Shown piece by piece: positions 7,730 to 16,321 of a stretch of 40,621 nt of DNA (positions are counted from its first letter, which is position 1; every line of letters starts with the position of its first letter). The stretch comes from Campylobacteraceae bacterium (GTDB taxonomy: Bacteria > Campylobacterota > Campylobacteria > Campylobacterales > Sulfurovaceae): positions 1-40,621 of the forward strand of contig JALWVW010000325.1 of NCBI GenBank assembly GCA_027079365.1, read 5' to 3'. Below the pieces are notes generated by a model. That model saw nothing but the letters and a program-made list of their open reading frames with translations. It did no database searches and was not told the DNA's origin. The position numbers and the translations under genes were made by a program.

Positions 7730-9316
7730 ATGGAAGAGATAACTACAAGATTTGAGATTGTGCGTCTTGCTGTAAAGATGGCTGACCATGAAACAGTGGC
7801 AATACAGGCCAAAAAGCTTAGAGATATCAGCCTTGATGAGGATCTTAACGAGATCATTGTGCTGCTTGAAAATAAAAATTACAGGCAGGCACTTTTTCTT
7901 ATGAAGGGTTATGTCAACTCTCTGGACGATAGTTTCTTCCATGAGCCCATCTCCAGGCCTACAAGTAAAAAACCCAAAGCACCGGAACCTCCGCAGGCAA
8001 CACAGAACCTGTTTGATATGATGCAGCCTCATAGCAACCAAACGATCAATTTGGATGACATGTTGAGAATGACAGAGGAGAGTGCGGAAGAGACTGTAGA
8101 ATATCGTAAAGCGGAATACACAGCCGATACCTATATTGCGGAAGCAAAAGAGGAAGTGGAAAAAAATGAATCTCACCTCGATATCTATAAAAACAGAGCT
8201 GAAAATAAAAAAGTCAAGCCATTTGAGGATGTAGCCGAAGAGGAACTCATAGATATGCAGGGCAGAACTACGATGTCAGAAGTGCTGTCTGATCCTTTGC
8301 CCAGAACAGTAGAGCAGTATATTCCTAACACGGAACCAGAAATCGAAAATCCTGCAATTCCAAAAGAGGAGCTGGCAGAGGGAGTTGGTTTTGAAGAGGA
8401 TATCTTGGAAGTGACAAAGCCAGATATGGAGATCTCAGCAGAGGCAACAGCTGAGTATGATACGGCAGTATCGACTATGGCAGAAGGTACAGTATCAGAT
8501 CGGGAAAAAAATATTCCAGATCATACTCCGAACAAAGAAATGTTGTTTGATACAGAAGCTGAAATAGAGACTACCCAGGAGCAGGCAGGGAAAGATTTAT
8601 TGCCTGATCTTTCTGACACCACAAGAGAGGTCTCAGTGGAGAGTGTAAAGAGCCAGGCAGTGGTGGAGAAAATAGCAGTACCGCCTGTGTCACCTATTGT
8701 CAAAGAGATTGACATTTCACAAGAGCATGACAGTGAAGAAGAGAGGCTCAAAGCCAAACGAAAAGCAGATTATACCAAGGAGAACAGGCGTTATCCTCCT
8801 ATCTCCTATATTGACCAAAAATTTCGCAATATGCGTCACCAGTTCCCTCAGACTGCAGAGAGCGAAGAGGGTATTGCTGACGAAGTCACGACACTGCTCA
8901 AGCAGGTAGCGACGCAGGGGTATACCGAGAATGACATTTATGAGGCAATCCATTTTTTTCAGGAGAAAAAAGCAGAGGGAAAAATGGCAGAAGCAGCGCA
9001 GATGCTGCTGCTTGCTGCTGCCAGTGAATCCAAGTATGCACAGCTACTGTTGGCTAGAGAGCTTTTCAAGGGTGAGGTATTGAAAGTAGACTACCCTGAA
9101 TCCTTCACGCAGATCAACAGACTTGCAGAGCATGACTACCCAGAAGCGATCTGTGATCTTGCGCAGCTGTATGAGTATGGCTATGGCATTAAAAAAGATA
9201 AAAAAACGGCACAGCTGCTGTACGAAGAAGCCGCAGAAATGGGTGTGGCTAGAGCGCAAAAACATGTGGAACGATTTTCTGGCAAAAAGGGAATACTCGG
9301 CGCTTTTTTTAAATAA
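7730..9316 (+). CDS. Sel1-repeat protein with long acidic linker
   Basis: The protein has 528 residues in three parts. Residues 1-75 are helical and charged. Residues 75-340 are a very acidic, low-complexity linker rich in Glu, Ala and Thr with no recognisable domain. Residues 395-515 hold Sel1/TPR-like helical repeats, best seen in AICDLAQLYEYGYGIKKDKKTAQLLYEEAAEMG, which matches the Sel1 consensus. Such repeats usually mediate protein-protein contacts. No signal peptide or TM segment is seen, so it is probably cytoplasmic. GGAG lies five bases before the ATG. It sits alone between two gaps, and nothing in the sequence names a partner. Confidence 0.75.
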   Translation: MEEITTRFEIVRLAVKMADHETVAIQAKKLRDISLDEDLNEIIVLLENKNYRQALFLMKGYVNSLDDSFFHEPISRPTSKKPKAPEPPQATQNLFDMMQPHSNQTINLDDMLRMTEESAEETVEYRKAEYTADTYIAEAKEEVEKNESHLDIYKNRAENKKVKPFEDVAEEELIDMQGRTTMSEVLSDPLPRTVEQYIPNTEPEIENPAIPKEELAEGVGFEEDILEVTKPDMEISAEATAEYDTAVSTMAEGTVSDREKNIPDHTPNKEMLFDTEAEIETTQEQAGKDLLPDLSDTTREVSVESVKSQAVVEKIAVPPVSPIVKEIDISQEHDSEEERLKAKRKADYTKENRRYPPISYIDQKFRNMRHQFPQTAESEEGIADEVTTLLKQVATQGYTENDIYEAIHFFQEKKAEGKMAEAAQMLLLAAASESKYAQLLLARELFKGEVLKVDYPESFTQINRLAEHDYPEAICDLAQLYEYGYGIKKDKKTAQLLYEEAAEMGVARAQKHVERFSGKKGILGAFFK

Positions 9317-9546
9317 CAGAGTCCTTTGCTCAGCCTGAACATTTACGCCATCTCTGATTTTGTCCGGATCGGGTACGCTTTGCAGCTCCTGCCTTCATGT
9401 GTTAAAAAAGTTCACTATTTTTCCTTTCTCTGTTCATAGGTCGGATAGCCATCCAGGGCATCTTTTTGATCCTCTCCTGTCATAACCCAGTTTTAACCAC
9501 AACTAGAATAGAATATGCACAAAATTAAACTGAAGGCAGAGAAGAG
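9317..9546. other. 230-bp gap with a possible decayed minus-strand reading frame
   Basis: This gap holds no gene on the plus strand apart from the ppiD promoter region, where two TAGAAT boxes lie at 9504-9514. On the minus strand, a short frame at about 9481-9413 reads like natural protein (ending in DALDGYPTYEQRKEK) but is only 22 codons. Another open stretch nearer 9316 reads QSVPDPDKIRDGVNVQAEQR, in a different frame. These may be remnants of one frameshifted gene. No tRNA or clear terminator is seen. Confidence 0.3.
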
Positions 9547-11016
9547 ATGATTTCATGGATGCAGAAGCACAACAAATATCTAATTGTTACCATTTGGGTA
9601 GCCACGATCGCGTTTATTGGCGCAGGGTTTGTGGGCTGGGGAAGCTACCAGTACGGTTCCAAAGCAGGCGCGATCGGTAAAGTAGGAGATATTGAGATTA
9701 CGCAGGAAAAATTTGATATGACCTATCAAAACTTGTATAGTCGATACAACGATATGTTCAAGGGGCAGTTTGATGAGGCCAAGGCAAAAGAGATGGGACT
9801 TGCCAAGCAGGCTTTTAATTCTCTTGCTTCAGAGGCACAGCTACTGAATCTAGCCAAATCCTATGGTATCGTAGTCTCAGATGAAGAGTTGCGTCACTAT
9901 GTGACCTCTATCAAGGGCTTTCAGAATGAGGGGAAGTTCAACAAGACGATCTATGAGACCTATCTCAAAAACAGGCGACTTAAAGCAAAAACTTTTGAAG
10001 CAATCTTGAGTGATGAGTTGATAGTGCAAAAATTGATCTCATTGCTTGAGCGCAAAGCAGTACCATTTGAGACAGATGTCTTGGCATCGGCACTCAGCAT
10101 TGCTGATAAGATAGGGTATACGGTTATTCGCCTAGCTGATATAAAAGTTGCACTAGATGATGCAGCACTTAAAAGCTTCTGGGAGCAGAGCAAAAGTGAC
10201 TACATGACACCGCGTACCTATAAGATGGAGATAGTATGGACTGATAGCAGTGGAGTGGAAGCAGATGAAAAGGCACTGCATGAGTTTTATGACAAAAACA
10301 GTTATAACTATGTAGGTGCAGATGGTAAGCAGTTCGGCTTTGAACAGGCCAAGGCGATAGTGACAAAAGACTACAAGGTCAAAAAGGCCAAAAAAGAGGC
10401 GCTCAAGACCTATATTGCTTATAAAAAAGGTGAGCTAAAGGCAACAGAGACAAAAACATTCTCAGAGAATAGTCCAGAGCTCAGTGCGGTATTGTGGAAA
10501 GAGATCGCAAAGGCAGTGGAGGGCGATATCATCAAACCCAAGGTGGTCGGCACCAAATATGCTACAGTAAAACTGCTCAAGATCATCGCACCCAAAGAGA
10601 AAACCTTTGAGCAGGCCAGAGTAGAGGTGGAAAAACGCTTGACAGCCGAAAAGAAAAATGAGGTACTGGAAAAAAGATCAAAAGAAGTGTTGGAGAATAT
10701 TGACAATGAGACCCTGAAAACAACCAATTGGGTCACAATGAGTAAATTTGACAACATGACACCGCTTAGTCAACAGGAAACTTTACAGTTTTTACAGAAA
10801 CTCTTTACATCTTCAGCTAAAAAAGGTATGATTACAGTGTCGGATAATGTAGTTGTATACAAAGTGTTAGAGCAAAAGATGGATAAAGTTGACAGTAATC
10901 TCTCGAAAGTAGTTGAAGGGAATGTCAATCAGATCAAGAAAAGTGTCTTCGAATCCAATCTTTTCAAAACACTCAACAAGCAGTATCCAGCCCAAAAGTT
11001 TGTAAAAGGAATTTGA
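9547..11016 (+). CDS. ppiD: PpiD-like periplasmic chaperone (SurA N-terminal domain), parvulin domain not recognisable
   Basis: The 489-residue protein starts with a short cytoplasmic piece (MISWMQKHNKYL), one TM anchor at residues 12-32 and then a SurA_N-type helical domain (VGDIEITQEKFDMTYQNLYSRYND; LAKSYGIVVSDEELRHYV; FNKTIYETYLKNRRL). This is the PpiD layout: an inner-membrane anchored folding helper for outer-membrane and periplasmic proteins near the Sec exit. The middle part (about 230-380) does not show the usual parvulin signature with its conserved His and Gly-rich loop, so isomerase activity is doubtful. The stop lies one base before the ftsA start, giving an operon ppiD-ftsA-ftsZ, an arrangement known in this phylum. 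Confidence 0.82.
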   Translation: MISWMQKHNKYLIVTIWVATIAFIGAGFVGWGSYQYGSKAGAIGKVGDIEITQEKFDMTYQNLYSRYNDMFKGQFDEAKAKEMGLAKQAFNSLASEAQLLNLAKSYGIVVSDEELRHYVTSIKGFQNEGKFNKTIYETYLKNRRLKAKTFEAILSDELIVQKLISLLERKAVPFETDVLASALSIADKIGYTVIRLADIKVALDDAALKSFWEQSKSDYMTPRTYKMEIVWTDSSGVEADEKALHEFYDKNSYNYVGADGKQFGFEQAKAIVTKDYKVKKAKKEALKTYIAYKKGELKATETKTFSENSPELSAVLWKEIAKAVEGDIIKPKVVGTKYATVKLLKIIAPKEKTFEQARVEVEKRLTAEKKNEVLEKRSKEVLENIDNETLKTTNWVTMSKFDNMTPLSQQETLQFLQKLFTSSAKKGMITVSDNVVVYKVLEQKMDKVDSNLSKVVEGNVNQIKKSVFESNLFKTLNKQYPAQKFVKGI

Positions 11017-11017
11017 T

Positions 11018-12424
11018 TTGAGTAAACCAGTTTTAGCTATTGATATCGGTTCAACAAAGATCTGTGCAGTCATAGCTGAAGTTTCTGGTGACGACATTCA
11101 AATCATCGGTCACGGTATCGCCAAATCCCAAGGGGTTAAAAAAGGTATCATTACCAATATAGAGCTTGCTTCAAAGTCGATTCGTAAGGCGCTCAATGAC
11201 GCCAGAAGAATTGCAGGCAATAATATCTCTACCGCTACTGTCTCTATCTCCAATGCTTATGCTAAAAGTATGAGCTCAACAGGCGTAGTAAATATCCCCC
11301 AAAAAGACATCTCTACCAAAGAGATCAATCGCCTGATGGAAACAGCACTCTATAATGCCAATATCCCCAATGAGTATGAAGTGATCCATGTGCTTCCTTA
11401 CAACTTCAGGGTAGATGAACAGGACTTTATAGAAGATCCTTATGGCATGAATGCTAGCAGGCTGGAGGTAGATGCCAATATTATATTGACGCAGAAGACC
11501 AGCCTAAGCAATCTGAAGAAGACAGTCAGGTCGGCAGGTCTTGAAATAGATGGTGTCGTACTAAACAGTTATGCCTCCTCTATCGCAGTACTCCAAGAGG
11601 ATGAAAAAGAGTTGGGCGTCGCCCTGATAGATATGGGCGGGCAGACCAGTAATCTGATCATTCATATCGGCAACTCTATTCGATACAACACTTTTCTAGG
11701 TGTAGGATCCAATCATATCACCAATGATCTTTCTATGGCACTGCATACCCCGCTTCAGATCGCAGAAAATGTCAAGATCCGCCACGGGAATCTTATCAAT
11801 GGCTCCCACGAAGTGATCGAGTTGCCGGTTATTGGTGACGAGGAGAGTCGAAACAGTATCTCACTTGAGATGGTACACAATGTGATCATGGCGCGTGTCG
11901 AAGAGTCCCTTTCAATTCTTGCCAACTCTATAGAGAAGAGTGCATTGGAAGAGCAGATTGGTGCAGGCGTCGTACTGACTGGAGGCATGAGCAAACTGAA
12001 GGGGATTAGAGAGTTGGCTCAGGCCATTTTCAGGAATACACCAGTTCGCATTGGGTATCCCAAGGTGGTCGGCGGTTTGATTGATGAGCTGAAAGACCCT
12101 GCCTTCTCTACGGTCATTGGACTCTTGTTGCATCGTACTGGTGGGCATACAGAGTATGAGATAGACAATGAGAAAAATATGCTCCACTCCAAAAGTGATA
12201 TACCTGAAGTCGGGCTTGGGGACATTAGACTGGAAGAGGAATCCATAGAGAATCAAAATGCAAAAAGGGAGAAAAAATCCAAGCAGGTCAATAGTAGGGT
12301 ACTGAAGGATCTTCATCAAGATGAGGACGGTGATACCTTTTCGTTCGATGACCTGCCAAGACCGGAGACAAAAGAGGGAAGCGTTATGCATAAAATCACA
12401 AACTGGGCAAAACAGTTATTTTAA
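11018..12424 (+). CDS. ftsA: Cell division protein FtsA
   Basis: This actin-like ATPase ties FtsZ filaments to the inner membrane. The 468 residues open with the phosphate-1 motif LAIDIGSTKICAVIAE, include the FtsA-specific 1C subdomain (about 85-170), the phosphate-2 motif LGVALIDMGGQTSNLII and the adenosine motif GVVLTGGMSKLKGI. The last residues, MHKITNWAKQLF, form an amphipathic helix, the membrane-targeting tip of FtsA. The region 385-450 is a charged, poorly conserved linker. The start is TTG at 11018, with AAAGGA at the right distance and the core fold starting four residues later. ftsZ follows 11 bases after the stop. Confidence 0.95.
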   Translation: MSKPVLAIDIGSTKICAVIAEVSGDDIQIIGHGIAKSQGVKKGIITNIELASKSIRKALNDARRIAGNNISTATVSISNAYAKSMSSTGVVNIPQKDISTKEINRLMETALYNANIPNEYEVIHVLPYNFRVDEQDFIEDPYGMNASRLEVDANIILTQKTSLSNLKKTVRSAGLEIDGVVLNSYASSIAVLQEDEKELGVALIDMGGQTSNLIIHIGNSIRYNTFLGVGSNHITNDLSMALHTPLQIAENVKIRHGNLINGSHEVIELPVIGDEESRNSISLEMVHNVIMARVEESLSILANSIEKSALEEQIGAGVVLTGGMSKLKGIRELAQAIFRNTPVRIGYPKVVGGLIDELKDPAFSTVIGLLLHRTGGHTEYEIDNEKNMLHSKSDIPEVGLGDIRLEEESIENQNAKREKKSKQVNSRVLKDLHQDEDGDTFSFDDLPRPETKEGSVMHKITNWAKQLF

Positions 12425-12435
12425 AGGGGGATAAG

Positions 12436-13644
12436 ATGAATGAATTAGATAATTTTGGTGTAGAGGTTGAGATGATGGATAGTGAGATCATCATAGAGTC
12501 GGTAGTGACAGCGGAGGGAGCCAAGATCAAAGCAATCGGAATCGGCGGCGGCGGCGGTAATATGATCAACCATATGATCAATGAGGGCGTAAGTGGTATT
12601 GACCTGATTGTTGCCAATACAGATGCGCAAGCACTAGACTCTTCCTTTGCACCTACTAAACTTCAACTTGGCTTGAATGCTACCCGAGGACTGGGAGCCG
12701 GCATGATACCTGAGAAAGGCAGGGAGGCTGCGCTGGAGAGCTTTGATGATATTAAAGAGACTTTGGCAGGTGCTGATATCGTCTTTATTTCTGCTGGTAT
12801 GGGAGGAGGTACCGGTACTGGTGCTGCTCCTATCGTGGCACAGGCTGCCAAAGAGGTAGGTGCACTTACTGTTTCAGTCGTGACCAGTCCTTTTAAATTT
12901 GAAGGACGCAAGAGAACCAAGCTCTCCAAGGAGGGGCTTGAAGAGCTCAAGAGAGAGAGTGATTCTATCGTCATTATTCCCAACGAGAAACTCCTCTCTA
13001 TTGTAGAAAAAAATCTCGGCATCAAAGAAAGCTTTCGTCTGGTAGATGATGTGCTTTCTCAGGCTGTTGCGGGTATCTCCAATGTCATTCTTTCGCATGG
13101 CCCCAATGATATCAACCTGGATTTTGCTGATGTCAAGACAGTCATGAGTCATAGAGGTTTGGCACTGATGGGTTCAGGCAAAAGCGAGGGTGCAAATGCA
13201 GCCTATGATGCTGCCAAAGCAGCGATTGATTCTCCACTACTGGACAATATTTCTATCAATGGTGCGATGGGCGTGTTGGTACACTTCCATATCCATCCTG
13301 ACTATCCTATTCTTCAGATCTCTGAGGCGATGGAGACAATTGAGGATCATGCCCACGAAGATGCCAATGTAATCTTCGGTACCACCACCAACAGCAATAT
13401 GGCTGTGGATGAGGTCAAGATCACGATCGTTGCCACTGGCTTTGATGACAACCAGAATGTTGCTACCGAGCAGGCAGAAAAAGCCAAAGAAGCAAGTACA
13501 CTTCTTTCTGGTATGCGTGCCAATACGGCTACAGCCTCATCAAAGTCTGCTATGATGCAGACACGACGGGTTGTAGGTGGGTATGATACTGATAATGAAG
13601 ACATTCTCGAGGTTCCTACTTTTCTGCGTAAGCAGATGGACTAG
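12436..13644 (+). CDS. ftsZ: Cell division GTPase FtsZ
   Basis: This tubulin-like GTPase polymerises into the Z ring at midcell. In its 402 residues the nucleotide-binding sequence IKAIGIGGGGGNMINHM, the tubulin signature SAGMGGGTGTGAAPIVA, and the T7 loop DINLDFADVKTVM with catalytic acids are intact. The C-terminus ends in DILEVPTFLRKQMD, the conserved peptide that docks onto FtsA. A short extension of about 25 residues precedes the core, as is common in this phylum. A strong GGGGG ribosome binding site lies five bases upstream of the ATG. It is the third gene of the ppiD-ftsA-ftsZ unit. Confidence 0.97.
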   Translation: MNELDNFGVEVEMMDSEIIIESVVTAEGAKIKAIGIGGGGGNMINHMINEGVSGIDLIVANTDAQALDSSFAPTKLQLGLNATRGLGAGMIPEKGREAALESFDDIKETLAGADIVFISAGMGGGTGTGAAPIVAQAAKEVGALTVSVVTSPFKFEGRKRTKLSKEGLEELKRESDSIVIIPNEKLLSIVEKNLGIKESFRLVDDVLSQAVAGISNVILSHGPNDINLDFADVKTVMSHRGLALMGSGKSEGANAAYDAAKAAIDSPLLDNISINGAMGVLVHFHIHPDYPILQISEAMETIEDHAHEDANVIFGTTTNSNMAVDEVKITIVATGFDDNQNVATEQAEKAKEASTLLSGMRANTATASSKSAMMQTRRVVGGYDTDNEDILEVPTFLRKQMD

Positions 13645-13704
13645 CCTCCATTCCCTTTATTGGCTCCTCCCTTCCCTCCCTTGGGAGCACACTACTTCTA
13701 TTTC

Positions 13705-14661
13705 ATGCCTGACCTGCAACCTATCATACAGTTATCTACTGGGGAACACTATACTGTAGGTATAGACCTTGGATCCAACACACTTCGTATCACTGTCCTG
13801 CTTTGTGCGACTGGCCATGCTGTCTATACGGATGAAGTGATCGTGCGTACCGCAGATGACCTGACAATAGAGGGTAGGGTATCCGATGGGGCGATTGAGA
13901 GGATTATCCGTGGATTAAAATCTTTCTTAGCTCCTCTGCGAGGACATATCTTCACGCTACGGGCAGTTACAACGGAAGCACTCCGTCATGCTTCCAATGC
14001 AGAAACAGTCCTCAGGCAGATTTATCGGCAGACGAAAATCTCTTTTGAAGTAATTAGTGGTGCAGAGGAGGCTAAACTGACGCTACTGGCAGTTTCGCAG
14101 AGACTTCTTAGGCTTGGGAAGGAGACTGAAAGCCTGGTGTTGGTCGATATCGGTGGCGGCTCTACAGAACTGACGCTTAAGTGTGGAGATCAGGTACTGA
14201 CAGAGAGCTTCCCCTTGGGAATTGTTACTTTGACACAGGAATCAGCAGACAGAGATGAGATGTGGTGGATTTTGAAGCAGAAGCTGTTGGCGATGCGGCA
14301 GTTCTGGCAAAGAAGTATAAGCAGATGCGGTAAACCGTTACAGTTCGTGGCTACTGCAGGTACACCTACGACTGTGGCGGCGATGAAGCTAGGAATGAAC
14401 TATGCCTCTTATGAGAGCAGCAGGATCAACGGTACTGTGCTTCACCGAAGAGACCTGAAAGTACAGCAGGAACGGTTGCTTACTATGTCTATAGAGGAGC
14501 GCAGAGAGACTGTAGGTGAGGGGCGGGAGGATCTGATTACCAGCGGCATCATGATTTTCGATGCGATCTATGATCTTTTGGGTATGGAGAGTGCTGTGGT
14601 GATCGATGATGGTTTGAGGGAAGGTGTGGCGCTGACTCTCTGTCAGCAGCAGGAGAGGTAG
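13705..14661 (+). CDS. Ppx/GppA-family exopolyphosphatase or (p)ppGpp phosphohydrolase
   Basis: The protein, about 318 residues, has the actin-like ASKHA fold of exopolyphosphatase and guanosine pentaphosphatase. It shows TVGIDLGSNTLRITVL (phosphate 1), LRAVTTEALRHASNA, VISGAEEAKLTLLAV, VLVDIGGGSTELTL (phosphate 2) and ATAGTPTTVAAMKLGM. It is the short form with only the phosphatase core, without the C-terminal HD-like domain of E. coli Ppx. The ATG at 13705 is preferred; an in-frame TTG at 13660 would add a Pro-rich stretch that looks non-coding. No good ribosome binding site is seen, so translation may follow ftsZ. The last 19 bases overlap the end of mutY on the other strand. Confidence 0.87.
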   Translation: MPDLQPIIQLSTGEHYTVGIDLGSNTLRITVLLCATGHAVYTDEVIVRTADDLTIEGRVSDGAIERIIRGLKSFLAPLRGHIFTLRAVTTEALRHASNAETVLRQIYRQTKISFEVISGAEEAKLTLLAVSQRLLRLGKETESLVLVDIGGGSTELTLKCGDQVLTESFPLGIVTLTQESADRDEMWWILKQKLLAMRQFWQRSISRCGKPLQFVATAGTPTTVAAMKLGMNYASYESSRINGTVLHRRDLKVQQERLLTMSIEERRETVGEGREDLITSGIMIFDAIYDLLGMESAVVIDDGLREGVALTLCQQQER

Positions 14662-15629
14662 AGTCTGAGGATCTTCTCGTCGACTTTGGAGATCGCAAGT
14701 GTCTTGATGATCTCCTGTGGGCTGAAGTAGCTTCCTTCCTCTCTGTCCAGTGCAGGATAGAGATAGACTTTGCAGTGTAGCTTAAAGTGTGTATAGGCAT
14801 GTGATACTTCCCCTAGATACTCTGCAGCGCATAGTGGTGCCTCCACAGCCTCAAAGCCCCAAAGCCCATGCAGAAACTTTCCTTTGCGCTGCGAGAGTGC
14901 CAGCTTGTCATTGTAGAGAGTGAGCATAATATACTGCTCTTTGGTTGGTACGGTGCGTTTCTTTCTGGTGGGGTAGATCAGGGGGGTGTTCTTCCCTGTA
15001 CATATCTCTTGTAGTGGGCAATACTCGCAAGAGGGATTAGTGGCGGTACAGACAGTAGCACCAATATCCATCATCGCCTGGTTGTAGTCAAAGGGATTCT
15101 CTCTGTCTATCATAGTATAGGCGATCTCCCAGAGTGCTTTGTCGGTAGGTGTTTTGAGCTGATGTAGGCGACAGAGGATACGCTTGACATTGGCCTCCAT
15201 GATAGGGACAGGCCGCCTGAAGGCAAAGGCAGCAACTGCGCGGGCAGTATTTTTGCCGATCCCAGGCAGTGCTACAAGTTCTTCTATCGTCGAGGGAAGT
15301 ACAGGAGGCAGACCTTGTACTTGTTGAGACAATATCTGTGCCGTTTTGTGCAGGTTTTTTGCCCGGTTATAGTAGCCTAGTCCTTCCCAGAGCTTCAATA
15401 CATCATCCAATGGTGCCTCTGCGAGATCCTTTAGTGTAGGAAAGCGTTTTAAAAAAGGAAAATAGTAGCGCTCCAGTACCGTGCGCACCTGTGTTTGCTG
15501 CAACATCACTTCAGAGAGGTAGATAGGATAGGGATCTTCTGTGGTGCGCCAGGGCAGGTCGAGCCTGCCATGGGTCTGGTACCATGTCTGTATATTATTA
15601 TGAATCTTTCTGAGCTGTGCTGTTTTCAT
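14643..15629 (-). CDS. mutY: A/G-specific adenine glycosylase MutY
   Basis: MutY removes adenine paired with 8-oxoguanine, preventing G:C to T:A mutations. The 328-residue protein has the catalytic Glu region LSEVMLQQTQV, the helix-hairpin-helix LVALPGIGKNTARAV and a C-x6-C-x2-C-x5-C iron-sulfur cluster (CTATNPSCEYCPLQEIC). A C-terminal NUDIX-like domain recognises 8-oxoG, with YTHFKLH in place of the usual FSH-type loop. One oddity is that the catalytic Asp of the LDGNVKRV motif is Glu here (IMEANVKRIL). Its ATG is eight bases after a TATAAT box and lacks a ribosome binding site, so it could be made from a leaderless message as well as from the upstream regulator operon, whose stop is nine bases upstream. 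Confidence 0.93.
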   Translation of the reverse strand: MKTAQLRKIHNNIQTWYQTHGRLDLPWRTTEDPYPIYLSEVMLQQTQVRTVLERYYFPFLKRFPTLKDLAEAPLDDVLKLWEGLGYYNRAKNLHKTAQILSQQVQGLPPVLPSTIEELVALPGIGKNTARAVAAFAFRRPVPIMEANVKRILCRLHQLKTPTDKALWEIAYTMIDRENPFDYNQAMMDIGATVCTATNPSCEYCPLQEICTGKNTPLIYPTRKKRTVPTKEQYIMLTLYNDKLALSQRKGKFLHGLWGFEAVEAPLCAAEYLGEVSHAYTHFKLHCKVYLYPALDREEGSYFSPQEIIKTLAISKVDEKILRLYLSCC

Positions 15630-15636
15630 GGGAGGG

Positions 15637-15642
15637 ATTATA
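15637..15642 (-). promoter_or_regulatory. -10 box seven bases before mutY ATG (leaderless candidate)
   Basis: TATAAT on the minus strand overlaps the stop codon of the upstream response regulator gene and is followed by CCCTCCC and then the mutY ATG at 15629. A transcript started here would begin at or within a base or two of the ATG. No Shine-Dalgarno sequence is present on this strand. Confidence 0.45.
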
Positions 15643-16321
15643 GCATATTGCTGGCAACAGTATACCCCTTATTCTTTTGGTGTTCTATGAGTTCATATCC
15701 AACAGTTTTATTAAGGCGTGAAATGAGTGTTCTTAGTGTTCCTTCTTTGCCGTATCCTCCGTAGATGCAGTGGGATAGTTCGCCTTTGGAAAGCACTTTT
15801 CCGGCATGGGAACACATGTAGTCGAGTAAGAGCATACTCTTGATTCCTATATCTATTCTGCGTTTGTTTAGAAAGAGCTTCTGTTTATGGAGGTCATAGG
15901 TATAGCCATGTTTCAGATGCACTTGTGTTAATTTGTGGCAATCTCTGTTTTCTTTTCTTAAAGCCACTCTTAGGGTAGCAAGGATCTGCTCTTCTTTGTA
16001 AGGCTTAATCAAATAGTTGACAGCATTGGCATCCAGTGCATACTCTATCATCTCGGCTTCAGAATGCGCAGTTAGAAAGATAATTTTTGATACTGTAAGT
16101 GATGCTATTTTAAGTGCTGCTTCGCAACCACTTATGTTGTCTTTTAGCATAATATCCATAAAAATAATTTCTGGTTTCAATTGTACTGCTTTTTTTACCG
16201 CATCAGCACCGCTGTCGCATATACCCACAACAATAAATCCATTTTCTTCCAGAATTTCTTCCAAAAAAGCAGCAGGTATTTTTTCGTCCTCCACAATAAG
16301 TATCGTATTTTTATGTTTCAT
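15638..16321 (-). CDS. Response regulator, CheY-like receiver plus winged-helix domain
   Basis: The 227-residue protein has an N-terminal receiver domain: the acidic pair in ILIVEDE, phospho-acceptor Asp56 in EIIFMDIML, the Thr of IIFLTAHS and the Lys of YLIKPY. The C-terminal 90 residues form an OmpR-type winged helix (FLNKRRIDIGIKSMLLLDYM, KVLSKGELSHCIYGG, LRTLISRLNKTVG, KGYTVA), so it is a DNA-binding transcription factor. It overlaps the end of the upstream kinase gene by 11 bases, so the two are co-translated and surely a pair. Its binding site could not be identified here. Confidence 0.9.
   Translation of the reverse strand: MKHKNTILIVEDEKIPAAFLEEILEENGFIVVGICDSGADAVKKAVQLKPEIIFMDIMLKDNISGCEAALKIASLTVSKIIFLTAHSEAEMIEYALDANAVNYLIKPYKEEQILATLRVALRKENRDCHKLTQVHLKHGYTYDLHKQKLFLNKRRIDIGIKSMLLLDYMCSHAGKVLSKGELSHCIYGGYGKEGTLRTLISRLNKTVGYELIEHQKNKGYTVASNML

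Noticed and set aside
13663..13688. Possible hairpin after ftsZ (GCTCC and GGAGC arms)
   Set aside because: Only a five-base stem with a 16-base loop and no T-run; too weak to call a terminator.
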